Under the pieces are notes generated by a model. That model saw only the letters and a program-made list of their open reading frames with translations, ran no database searches and had not been told where the DNA came from. A program made the position numbers and the translations under genes. Positions 44,467-52,102 of a stretch of DNA of 64,000 nt are shown here, in pieces. The stretch's first letter is position 1, and each line of letters begins with the position of its first letter. The stretch is from Mesorhizobium sp. YC-39 (GTDB taxonomy: Bacteria > Pseudomonadota > Alphaproteobacteria > Rhizobiales > Rhizobiaceae): contig NZ_JAOWPS010000003.1 in the NCBI RefSeq assembly GCF_025753795.1, forward strand, positions 186,001 through 250,000. Reading direction: 5' to 3'.

Positions 44467-44544
44467 TATGCATGTCGTTATCGCAAAACCGGTGCACACC
44501 CTCGGGTCAAGCCCAGGGGGATGCTTTTGCGCGACATGCACTAA
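44467..44544. repeat. palindromic intergenic repeat, copy B (long form)
   Basis: Begins TATGCATGTCGTTATCGCAAA and ends TTTTGCGCGACATGCACTAA, with the inner CCCTCGGGTCAAGCCC arm seen also in copy A at 13251. It covers the end of the DUF-type membrane protein gene at 44541 by a few bases. Confidence 0.88.
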
Positions 44545-44879
44545 GTGTTCGCAGAGACTAGAAGCGTGCCGGCCCGGGACGCAATGTCGATCAGCGCGAT
44601 GCCCAAGGCCAAGGCCCAGATCGTCGCGGTGCAGCCACAGGAAATCAGCGACATTGCCGAAATGCGGCCTTCCCGCCATGCGTCCAGGGCGTCGTTGGTA
44701 AACATCAGGGGACCGGCGCAGGCCGTCGCGACCAGCGAGCGCAGCATATGCTTCGGCGATACATAGGGTTCGGCAAAGGCAAGCCGGCGGCCCGCCATCA
44801 GCTCCATTGCCGATCCGACCAGGCCGCACGCCGTCAGCCCAAACATAAAAGCGAAGAGTGTGTGTTCGACCGGACTCAT
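44541..44879 (-). CDS. small conserved membrane protein
   Basis: A 112-residue protein with about three hydrophobic helices (LFAFMFGLTACGLVGSAMEL, MLRSLVATACAGPLMF, TATIWALALGIALIDIAS). I know no name for the family; it looks like a rhizobial small membrane protein. ATG 44879 is chosen over an upstream extension that overlaps the divergent gene. Its stop lies inside repeat copy B, so the repeat supplies the last codons. Confidence 0.7.
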   Translation of the reverse strand: MSPVEHTLFAFMFGLTACGLVGSAMELMAGRRLAFAEPYVSPKHMLRSLVATACAGPLMFTNDALDAWREGRISAMSLISCGCTATIWALALGIALIDIASRAGTLLVSANT

Positions 44880-45000
44880 CTTTACCTTCCATTTACCATG
44901 AAATCGCACAGTCGCGTTCGACAGGCGCGTTGCAAGAGCCATGCCGCGCCTGATGTGCCGTCCTAGGACACCCAAAGGGGGACCTTGGGGCAGATGGCCG

Positions 45001-45747
45001 ATGTCGGGGATCGTGATGAAGCAAGCAGCCGCCACTGAGGGCCCGCAATTCACTGTTGTCGATTCCACACTGATGAAGCGGGTGTTCTACGCATTCGCGA
45101 CGCTGGCATTGCTTTCGGTGGCGATCAGCCTTGGCGGCAAATGGTTTGGCCGCTCTATCGCCATGGCCGGTTATACGGACGACACCACGATCCATGAGGT
45201 CGTTATCGGCAACAATGTCATCGCCGTGTCCGCCAATTTCATCCGCTTCGACCAGGCCCGACGCGACGGCATCGCCTCGCGCCTCGACCTCTATCTGCGC
45301 TATCCCGAGATGGACGGCTACAGCACTGCCGCGCGCGACGATTTCAACCATACCGGGCCCGGCGGGGACATCATCTTCCTGTCGTTCGAGCAGCAGATGA
45401 TGTCGCGCGACATGAGCGGCCGTTTCGCGCCGATCTACAGTGCATTGATCGCGCAGCCCGGCACACCTGGCCCGGGCGGCACCACGCTCCACGGTTTCAC
45501 CGAAAAATCAGGTTATCTCAACGAGGTGCTGGCGGTCGCCAACCGCCCTGGCAAGGATCCGTTCGTGGCGCGTTGCCTGAGCGGACCGAGTGCGGCGGAA
45601 TCGCTGGCGCCTTGCGAACGCGACATCCAGGTCGGCGACAATCTCAGCCTCACCTACCGCTTTCCCAAGGAATTTCTGGGCGACTGGCAGGCGCTCGATA
45701 AGGCGATCGTCGCCGAGGCCACGCGTATCCTGAAGACCGGGCATTAG
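45001..45747 (+). CDS. membrane-anchored protein of unknown function
   Basis: A 248-residue protein with a single hydrophobic helix (~21-42, FYAFATLALLSVAISLGGKWFG) after a short cytoplasmic tail, and a soluble domain outside. The domain includes NVIAVSANFIRFDQARRDG and ends in LTYRFPKEFLGDWQALDKAIVAEATRIL, with two Cys (VARCLSG, LAPCERD) that may form a disulfide. I recognise no domain. The start may be ATG 45001 or ATG 45016. It diverges from the small membrane protein gene. Confidence 0.75.
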   Translation: MSGIVMKQAAATEGPQFTVVDSTLMKRVFYAFATLALLSVAISLGGKWFGRSIAMAGYTDDTTIHEVVIGNNVIAVSANFIRFDQARRDGIASRLDLYLRYPEMDGYSTAARDDFNHTGPGGDIIFLSFEQQMMSRDMSGRFAPIYSALIAQPGTPGPGGTTLHGFTEKSGYLNEVLAVANRPGKDPFVARCLSGPSAAESLAPCERDIQVGDNLSLTYRFPKEFLGDWQALDKAIVAEATRILKTGH

Positions 45748-45799
45748 CGCGGCGCATTAGGGCAAGTCGGCGGAAGGGTCCGGCCGCCTGCAGCCGGGC

Positions 45800-46003
45800 T
45801 CAACCCAAATCGATGTCGAGGATCGCCATCGAGAAATTGTAGTCGCCGTCGTCCTCGTCCTTGAAGACGATGCCGAGGAATTCGTCGCCGACATAAACCT
45901 CGGCCGAATCGTCCTTGCGCGGCCGCGCCTTCACCTCGAGCTTGGGATTCTGGAAGACGCGCTTGAAATAGGCATCCAGCTTTCTGATTTCGTCCGGCTT
46001 CAA
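45800..46003 (-). CDS. DUF3126 family small protein
   Basis: A 67-residue acidic protein, MKPDEIRKLDAYFKRVFQNP onward, with DDSAEVYVGDEFLGIVFKDEDDGDYN and ending ILDIDLG. It matches DUF3126, a small family conserved across alphaproteobacteria with unknown function. In several genomes it lies next to cysE, as here, so a link with cysteine or sulfur metabolism is possible but unproven. Confidence 0.9.
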   Translation of the reverse strand: MKPDEIRKLDAYFKRVFQNPKLEVKARPRKDDSAEVYVGDEFLGIVFKDEDDGDYNFSMAILDIDLG

Positions 46004-46030
46004 CAGTTCTCTCCGATCGTCGGGCTTGCT

Positions 46031-46134
46031 AAAGCGCGCCGCGTCTCAAGAGACCCGTGCGGCGCGCTTTAAATCTTGTTTTTGTGCGTGTCGTTGTCCC
46101 AAAACCGCTGCGCACTTTGGGCGACATGCATTAG
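46031..46134. repeat. palindromic intergenic repeat, copy C (two modules)
   Basis: Module 1 is a 40-bp palindrome whose ends read AAAGCGCGCCGC and GCGGCGCGCTTT. After a short T-rich joint, module 2 reads TGCGTGTCGTTGTCCCAAAA to GGGCGACATGCATTA, the form shared by the other copies. It lies between DUF3126 and cysE. Confidence 0.9.
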
Positions 46135-46242
46135 AGACGCGCTTCTGGCACGCCGACAATGGCGATGTAAAGGCAAGCCGGCGAGAGAAGCTGACGCCCC
46201 CAGCGCGGACAACCGGGTTCAGCCGCAGGTCTGCGCCCGACG

Positions 46243-47091
46243 TCAGATGTCGAAGCTGACGACATGCTCCATCGACTGCGACGGCAAAAGCTGGTCCATC
46301 TGCCGCGAAGGCTGGTCGCAGCCAGTCTCGCCAACGACGCGGGCCGGCACGCCGGCAACCGTTTTGTTGTGCGGCACGGGCGACAGCACGACCGAGCCCG
46401 CCGCGACTTTCGAGCAATGACCGATCTCGATGTTGCCGAGGATCTTGGCGCCGGCGCCGATCAGCACGCCGCGACGGATCTTGGGATGACGGTCGCCGCC
46501 TGCCTTGCCGGTACCGCCCAGCGTCACGCCGTGCAGGATCGACACGTCGTCCTCGATGACAGCGGTTTCGCCGACCACAAAGCCGGTGGCGTGGTCGAGG
46601 AAAATGCCCTTGCCGATGCGGGCAGCCGGGTTGATGTCGGTCTGGAAGACCGAGGACGACCGGCTCTGCAGATAGAGCGCGAAATCCTTGCGGCCCTGGT
46701 TCCACAGCCAATGCGCCAGACGATGGGTCTGGATGGCGTGAAAGCCCTTGAAATAGAGCACCGGCATGATGAAGCGGTCGCAGGCCGGATCGCGATCGTA
46801 ATAGGCCTGGATGTCGACGCGCACGGTCGTCGACCAGTCCTTGTCGTCGGCCGCCATCGCCTTGAATGTCTGACGGATGAGATCGGAACCGATGTCCTGA
46901 TGGTCGAGCCGCTCGGCCAGCCGATGGATGACCGCTTCCTCCAGGCTTTCCTGGTTGAGGATGGTCGAATAGAGGAACGCCGCCAGCAGCGGATCGCGGC
47001 TGACCGCTTCCATTGCTTCATCACGGATCGAGCGCCAGATCGGATCGATCGGCTGCACCATGCTGGGGCGGGCAATGGTAATGCTGTTCAT
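46243..47091 (-). CDS. cysE: serine O-acetyltransferase
   Basis: A 282-residue enzyme that acetylates serine, the first step of cysteine synthesis. The N-terminal helical domain (~10-150) and hexapeptide beta-helix (~155-235) are present, with PAARIGKGIFLDHATGFVVG, DDVSILHGVTLGGTGK, and RHPKIRRGVLIGAGAKILGN. The tail ends in hydrophobic SFDI, and the C-terminal Ile is the classic hook for cysteine synthase binding. ATG 47091 is clear. Confidence 0.96.
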   Translation of the reverse strand: MNSITIARPSMVQPIDPIWRSIRDEAMEAVSRDPLLAAFLYSTILNQESLEEAVIHRLAERLDHQDIGSDLIRQTFKAMAADDKDWSTTVRVDIQAYYDRDPACDRFIMPVLYFKGFHAIQTHRLAHWLWNQGRKDFALYLQSRSSSVFQTDINPAARIGKGIFLDHATGFVVGETAVIEDDVSILHGVTLGGTGKAGGDRHPKIRRGVLIGAGAKILGNIEIGHCSKVAAGSVVLSPVPHNKTVAGVPARVVGETGCDQPSRQMDQLLPSQSMEHVVSFDI

Positions 47092-47219
47092 CGAAACTCT
47101 CCGGACTGCCGGCTTGCCTATTCTCCGGCCGCACCTATAAGCCAGATCATAGCACGGGTGAACTCAATTTTCCTTAGTGCTTTGTCAAATGGATTTGGTT
47201 CACGGAAAATCAAGCGGCC

Positions 47220-47834
47220 ATGGAAAACGAACCCTTGATCGACGAACCGCTGAAACGCGAGCTTTCCGCGCTCTATCGGGCAAAGGACCGTCACTATCAC
47301 AACCTCGCCCATATCCAGGCAATGCTGGCGCTGGCCGGGGACTATCGGGCGTCGCTGCACGACCCTGAAGCGGTCGAAACGGCAATCTGGTTCCACGATG
47401 CCATCTACGACAGCCGGGCCAAGGACAACGAGACCAGGAGTGCGGCGCTTGCCGAGACAAAACTCGCCGGCCGCGCCAATGCGGAGCGCATGAAACGCAT
47501 CGCGGCGATGATATCGGCCACCGCCACGCATGAGCTGCGCAGCCTTCAAAGCCGTGGAGACGAGAATTTCGTCCGCGACGCAGCGTTTTTCCTCGATATG
47601 GACCTGGCGGTCCTGGGTGCGGCGCCGGATGCCTTTGACGCCTATGAACAAGCGGTCCGTCAGGAGTATGGCTGGGTCGAGGAACCGATGTGGCGCGCCG
47701 GCCGCGGCGCGGTCCTGAAGACTTTCCTCGCCCGCCCGCATATTTTCCACACAGAGGAATTCCGGCAGCGGTTCGAGCCGCAGGCCAGGCAAAATATGGC
47801 ACGGTCGCTCAGGGCACTCGGGCTGGACTCCTAA
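47220..47834 (+). CDS. HD-type predicted metal-dependent hydrolase
   Basis: A 204-residue protein of the HD superfamily, of the group annotated as predicted metal-dependent phosphohydrolases. Metal ligands are visible as DRHYHNLAHIQ near residue 24 and IWFHDAIYD near 58, with the later DMDLAVLG. The natural substrate is unknown. Its stop codon lies inside the left end of repeat copy D. It is divergent from cysE, sharing a 128-bp gap. Confidence 0.87.
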   Translation: MENEPLIDEPLKRELSALYRAKDRHYHNLAHIQAMLALAGDYRASLHDPEAVETAIWFHDAIYDSRAKDNETRSAALAETKLAGRANAERMKRIAAMISATATHELRSLQSRGDENFVRDAAFFLDMDLAVLGAAPDAFDAYEQAVRQEYGWVEEPMWRAGRGAVLKTFLARPHIFHTEEFRQRFEPQARQNMARSLRALGLDS

Positions 47835-47936
47835 AGCGCGTCGCGTTTGACCGGCCGCATTCGACGCGCTTCAGGTTATTGTTTTTATGCATGTCGTCAT
47901 CGCAAACCGCTGCACACTTTTGCGCGACATGCATTA
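47833..47936. repeat. palindromic intergenic repeat, copy D (two modules)
   Basis: Module 1 reads AAAGCGCGTCGCGTTTGACC to GACGCGCTTCA, module 2 ATGCATGTCGTCATCGCAAA to GCGCGACATGCATTA. It is the closest match to copy C. It provides the stop codon of the HD-type gene on its left and touches the stop of the GNAT gene on its right, so it fills the whole space between two convergent genes. Confidence 0.92.
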
Positions 47937-48434
47937 ATCCGGAAAAGTCTCCATGCGTTGCGCATAGGCCTTGAACCCGGCGCGCCTGTAGACCGATTGC
48001 GCGACCGGATGGTCGTGGGTGTCGGTGTGAAGCCAGATTTTCTCCGGCGCATATGACCAGACGGCACGGAGAGACCGATACAGCAGATACGGCCCGAGCT
48101 TGCGGCCCTGGAAAGCGGGAACCAGTCCGAAATGGGCGAGTTCGACGACCGGCTGGCCAACGCCGGTGAATTCGCACAGACCAGCAGCCTCGCCGTCGAC
48201 GCGCAGGACATGGACATGCGTCGACGGGCTGGCGAGAAGGCGCTCGAGCTCCTCAGATGGCAGGCGCAGCCGCTGATCCCATTGCACAGGTTCGCCAACC
48301 GCGCGGTAGAGACCGATATAATCGGCTACATCAAGCATTTCGCGGGCAACGGCGGCGTCCTGTGCGGGGGCGAGAAGACCGTCACCAGAAGGCGGCTCGG
48401 TCATCTCCATGTAGGTGACGAGAAGATCGACCAT
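47934..48434 (-). CDS. GNAT family N-acetyltransferase
   Basis: A 166-residue acetyltransferase. Motif A is LVPAFQGRKLGPYLLYRSLRA and the C-terminal VAQSVYRRAGFKAYAQRME is the usual motif B. Acceptor unknown. ATG 48434 is chosen; upstream extension runs into the previous gene's leader. It is the last of four minus-strand genes (cold-shock protein, DUF192, alpha/beta hydrolase, GNAT) that are closely spaced. Confidence 0.85.
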   Translation of the reverse strand: MVDLLVTYMEMTEPPSGDGLLAPAQDAAVAREMLDVADYIGLYRAVGEPVQWDQRLRLPSEELERLLASPSTHVHVLRVDGEAAGLCEFTGVGQPVVELAHFGLVPAFQGRKLGPYLLYRSLRAVWSYAPEKIWLHTDTHDHPVAQSVYRRAGFKAYAQRMETFPD

Positions 48435-48510
48435 GCAAGTTGAATGTCTCAGGCGTGGGGATTTTGCGGCTTGTGGCACTTCGACCAGCACTGCTTCATG
48501 CAATCACTCG

Positions 48511-49278
48511 TCAGAGCGGATTTTCGGCATAGAACTCCAGCACCCGCTGCTTGAAGCTCTTGTCGCCGACGGCCAGCATGTGGTCGCGGCCCTCGATGTG
48601 GAAAGCCCTAGCGTTCGGCATCAAGGCGGCCAGTTCGTCAGGCGAGCCGGCGATGTCGTCCCTGGTCCCCACGGCAATCAGGGTCGGCTGGGCAATGCGC
48701 GCGACGTCGTCCTCGCTCATCGATGCCCGGGAACCGACGATGCAGACGGCGAGCGCCTGCCGGTCGCTTCGGGTCTGGTCGGCAAAGGCGCGGAACGAGC
48801 GGCCGCGCGCATGGCTGATCGTGCTCGGATCCTCGGCCAGCAGCGCATCGGCGATCGGATCCCAGTCGCCGACGCCATCGACCAGGCCGATGCCAAGGCC
48901 GCCGAACACCAGCGTCGCCACTTTGTCCGGGTTGGAAAGCGCCATGAACGCCGACACCCGCGCGCCCATCGAATAGCCCATGACATGGGCGCGTTCGACG
49001 CCGAGATGGTCAAGCAGGGCCGCGGCGTCCGACGCCATCCGGTCCGGCGTATAGGCTGCTTCGTCATAACTTTTCGACGAGGCGCCGTGGCCGCGATTGT
49101 CGAAGGCGATGGCGCGGTAGCCTGCATCGTTCAGGGTCTTGAACCAGCCGGGCGACACCCAGTTGACGTAGTGGCTCGAAGCAAAGCCGTGGATCATCAA
49201 CACCGGATCGCCTTGGCCCGATGCCGGCTGTCGGTCGAGGAAGGCGAGATCGAACCCGTCATGAGAGAAAAACTGCAT
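48511..49278 (-). CDS. alpha/beta hydrolase
   Basis: A 255-residue alpha/beta-fold hydrolase. The oxyanion segment is VLMIHGFASSHY, the nucleophile elbow is VMGYSMGARVS (Ser near residue 99), the acid is in VGTRDDIAG and the histidine in GRDHMLAVGDKSF. No signal peptide. Substrate unknown; related proteins are esterases or lactonases. It follows the DUF192 gene by 12 bases. Confidence 0.9.
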   Translation of the reverse strand: MQFFSHDGFDLAFLDRQPASGQGDPVLMIHGFASSHYVNWVSPGWFKTLNDAGYRAIAFDNRGHGASSKSYDEAAYTPDRMASDAAALLDHLGVERAHVMGYSMGARVSAFMALSNPDKVATLVFGGLGIGLVDGVGDWDPIADALLAEDPSTISHARGRSFRAFADQTRSDRQALAVCIVGSRASMSEDDVARIAQPTLIAVGTRDDIAGSPDELAALMPNARAFHIEGRDHMLAVGDKSFKQRVLEFYAENPL

Positions 49279-49289
49279 TGGAGTCCGTA

Positions 49290-49853
49290 TCAGTTGGCGC
49301 CGACATTGGGCGCGTCGCCCTTGTTCGAAGGCGGCATGCCGTCACCCGGCGCCCGGCCGATTGCCGGGTGGCGCAGCAGGTCGCCATATTCGATGCCCTC
49401 CCTGGCGGCGGTGCCCGCCTTGAGCTCGAGCACGAAGCGCACCGGCACGCCGGACGAGATGATCGCCTCGGACTGCGGCTCACCCTGCTTGATCGAGCGG
49501 ATCTTGCCGTTCTGGCCGACAAAGATCAGGTCGAGCGGCAGCGGCGTGTTCTTCATCCAGAAATTCACCTCCCTCGGCGCCTCGAACACGAACAACATGC
49601 CGTGATCGTCGGCCATCTGTTCGCGAAACATCAGGCCGGCCTCGCGTTCGGCGGAGGTGTCGGCGACCTCGATGGAGAAGGAGCGTTCGCCGCCTTTCGT
49701 CACCGCGATCAGCGGCTGCGGATCGACGGGAAGGACCATCGCCCGGCCGTCCGCCGACGTCGGCTGCTGCGAATAGAAGAAAGCACCGGTGGCGACGATG
49801 ACGGCAATCGCGGCGCAGAATGCGCCCGCCGTCAGCCAGTTCCTGTGAGCCAT
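49290..49853 (-). CDS. DUF192 family exported protein
   Basis: A 187-residue protein with an N-terminal membrane helix or signal (~5-27) and a DUF192 beta barrel (~50-165), with SAEREAGLMFREQMADDHGMLF, WMKNTPLPLDLIFVGQNGKI and FVLELKAGTAAREGI. Function of the family is unknown. In rhizobia it is often found after a cold-shock protein gene, as here; the gap is 25 bases. Confidence 0.92.
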   Translation of the reverse strand: MAHRNWLTAGAFCAAIAVIVATGAFFYSQQPTSADGRAMVLPVDPQPLIAVTKGGERSFSIEVADTSAEREAGLMFREQMADDHGMLFVFEAPREVNFWMKNTPLPLDLIFVGQNGKIRSIKQGEPQSEAIISSGVPVRFVLELKAGTAAREGIEYGDLLRHPAIGRAPGDGMPPSNKGDAPNVGAN

Positions 49854-49878
49854 TCAAAGTCCTCGGCCGGAAATCGTC

Positions 49879-50475
49879 CTAATGCGAGACCGGCAAGGTA
49901 CCCATATCCGGGTGAATTTCGGCAGCCATAAGGCCTTTGTCGCCACGCCCGAAACGGACCAGCACCACCTGACCGGGCCTCAGCTCGGTGATGCCGTAGC
50001 GACGCAGCGTCTCCATATGGACAAAAATATCCTCGGTGCCCTCGCCCCGGGTCAGGAAGCCGAACCCCTTGGTCCGGTTGAACCATTTGACCAGCGCCCG
50101 TTCGAGACCGCTTTCCGGCGTGACCGAGACATGCGTGCGCTGATCCTGCATTTCAGCGGGATGGATCGCCGTGCTGACATCCATGGAGAGCACGCGGAAC
50201 GCTTGCAAGCCTCGCTCGCCCTGCTTGACGAGGCAGACGACGCGCGCGCCTTCCAGCGCCGTCTGGAAGCCGTCCTTGCGAAGACAGGTCACGTGAAGGA
50301 GGATATCGCCTGAAATGCCGTCATCCGGGAGAATGAACCCGTAGCCCTTGGCCACGTCGAACCATTTGATGGCGCCCGCAATTTCAACGAGATCGGCCGC
50401 GTCGCCCCTCTCGTCCCGATTCAAGGCGTCGCTACCAGTTCCGTCTCGCCCCATGAAAGAGGCCTTTTCCCCCAT
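49879..50475 (-). CDS. cold-shock protein with two cold-shock domains
   Basis: A 198-residue protein with two cold-shock domains joined by a ~45-residue linker. The first (~33-100) has AIKWFDVAKGYGFILPD and DILLHVTCLR; the second (~130-195) has VKWFNRTKGFGFLTRG and EDIFVHMETL. The second copy fits RNP1/RNP2 better; in the first the aromatic positions are partly changed (GDILLHVTC). Such double-CSD proteins are typical of alphaproteobacteria and bind single-stranded nucleic acid. It heads a four-gene minus-strand operon. Confidence 0.93.
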   Translation of the reverse strand: MGEKASFMGRDGTGSDALNRDERGDAADLVEIAGAIKWFDVAKGYGFILPDDGISGDILLHVTCLRKDGFQTALEGARVVCLVKQGERGLQAFRVLSMDVSTAIHPAEMQDQRTHVSVTPESGLERALVKWFNRTKGFGFLTRGEGTEDIFVHMETLRRYGITELRPGQVVLVRFGRGDKGLMAAEIHPDMGTLPVSH

Positions 50476-50670
50476 AAGAACGCCCCCTTTTGCCAAGAAC
50501 ACCACAACTGATTCTTGACATGAGATTAACACTGCGGCTTCCCAGGAGTGCAAGACCTGACGTGCCTTTTTTCACGGTTCAATACAGGAATACCCGATTT
50601 GTTGCGGCGATTGCCCTTTGGCCGGACCGCCCCTATGTTCCGCCGCAACGCAACAATTCGAGGAAATCAC

Positions 50671-51111
50671 ATGCGCTACCTCCACACCATGGTCCGCGTC
50701 GCCGACATCGATGCATCACTCGATTTTTACTGCAACAAGCTCGGCCTCAAGGAAGTGCGCCGCCACGAAAACGAACAAGGGCGCTACACGCTGATCTTCC
50801 TTGCCGCGTCCGAAGACGAGCAAAGCGGCATTGCCGACAAGGCGCCGCTGATCGAGCTGACCTACAATTGGGATCCGGAAGACTACAAGGGCGGCCGCAA
50901 TTTCGGCCACCTCGCCTATGAGGTAGACGACATCTACGCCACCTGCCAGCGACTGATGGACAAGGGCGTCACCATCAACCGGCCGCCGCGCGACGGCAAC
51001 ATGGCCTTCGTCAGGTCGCCTGACGGCATCTCGATCGAGCTGCTGCAAAAAGGCCCGCCAAAGGCCAAGGCAGAGCCCTGGGCCTCGATGGCCAACACCG
51101 GAGCCTGGTAG
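50671..51111 (+). CDS. gloA: lactoylglutathione lyase (glyoxalase I)
   Basis: A 146-residue VOC-fold enzyme that converts the methylglyoxal-glutathione adduct to lactoylglutathione. Metal ligands and family marks are MRYLHTMVRVADIDASLDFY, the LIELTYNWDPEDY segment, FGHLAYEVDDIYATC, and FVRSPDGISIELLQKG. ATG 50671 follows GAGGAA. It sits alone; the next plus-strand gene encodes a DUF2218 protein. Confidence 0.94.
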   Translation: MRYLHTMVRVADIDASLDFYCNKLGLKEVRRHENEQGRYTLIFLAASEDEQSGIADKAPLIELTYNWDPEDYKGGRNFGHLAYEVDDIYATCQRLMDKGVTINRPPRDGNMAFVRSPDGISIELLQKGPPKAKAEPWASMANTGAW

Positions 51112-51237
51112 GCGATCACCTCATCGGGAGCAGCTATGGCGTTTGCCGGAGCGATTCCTATCTCTCCGGCACGGCGCCTGCTTCTCAAAGTTGGCGCCAT
51201 AGCGCGTAACGGGCCTGCCGCGCCCAGGAGATCCATC

Positions 51238-51531
51238 GTGCCGACCAGCCATGCCGATGTCGCCACCGAACATGCCAGCCGCTACCTGCAGCAGCTCTGC
51301 AAACATTGGGCGCACAAATTTCCCGTCGAGTTCGACCCGAACCATGGGACTATCGAACTCTCGCTCGGCCGCATGGTTCTGGACGCCGACGCAAGTGCCC
51401 TGCATATCGCGGTGACATCGGATGAAGCCGGCTCGATCGAGCGCCTGGAAACGGTCGTCGCCGACCACATCAAACGCTTTGCCTTTCGCGAAGAACTGAC
51501 CTTCGACTGGAAACGCGCTCAGGCAGCGTAA
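51238..51531 (+). CDS. DUF2218 family protein
   Basis: A 97-residue protein of DUF2218, with HASRYLQQLCKHWAHKFPV, ELSLGRMVLDAD and the end ADHIKRFAFREELTFDW. The family is small, cytoplasmic and of unknown role, sometimes found with siderophore uptake genes. The GTG at 51238 follows CAGGAG by seven bases and gives the usual length; a longer frame upstream to 51136 has no match to the family. Confidence 0.88.
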   Translation: MPTSHADVATEHASRYLQQLCKHWAHKFPVEFDPNHGTIELSLGRMVLDADASALHIAVTSDEAGSIERLETVVADHIKRFAFREELTFDWKRAQAA

Positions 51532-51541
51532 GCGGCCTGAT

Positions 51542-52102
51542 TCAATTGCTGCCGGCCTGGCCGGCCATTTCCAGCAGCGTCAGGACCGTGCGCCAGTTGC
51601 GGGCGGTGCCCGGCACCTTCAGTGTGCGTGGGATGAGATTGGCGAAAACCGATTTGCCGAGTCCGTCCGGCGCGTGCAGGTAAAGCACGTCGCCTTTGAT
51701 CTCGAAGCTCTCGGGACCGGTGCATTTCTCAGCGAGCCGCGCGATCTCTTCCTTGGTCGGCTCTCGCTCCAGCACATAGGCGTGTAGCTTTGTCGGATTC
51801 CCCGCCACGTCCGGGTAGGGATTTTCGGCCACCAGCCGCTCGAACCAGTCGAGGTCGCGCACCATGATGCGCGAGTGGAACCCCCACTTCTTCTCGAAGG
51901 CGGCTTCCAGCTGTTTGGTCAGACTGGCGGCGCCGCCCTTTCGCGCCCGGAAAACGGCGTTGCCGCTCTGCACATAGGTGGCGACATCGGCAAAGCCGAG
52001 TTCTCCAAAGAACGATCTGAGTTCCGCCATTTTGACGATGCGATTGCCGCCGACATTGATGCCGGAAAACAGCGCCACAAAGACTTTTCCCCGGCTGCTC
52101 AT
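51542..52102 (-). CDS. DUF1697 family protein
   Basis: A 186-residue protein of DUF1697, starting FVALFSGINVGGNRIVKMAE with FADVATYVQSGNAVFRA, both typical. Function unknown. The start ATG overlaps the ilvA stop in the same ATGA-type junction, so it is translated with ilvA, though a metabolic link is not known. Confidence 0.92.
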   Translation of the reverse strand: MSSRGKVFVALFSGINVGGNRIVKMAELRSFFGELGFADVATYVQSGNAVFRARKGGAASLTKQLEAAFEKKWGFHSRIMVRDLDWFERLVAENPYPDVAGNPTKLHAYVLEREPTKEEIARLAEKCTGPESFEIKGDVLYLHAPDGLGKSVFANLIPRTLKVPGTARNWRTVLTLLEMAGQAGSN

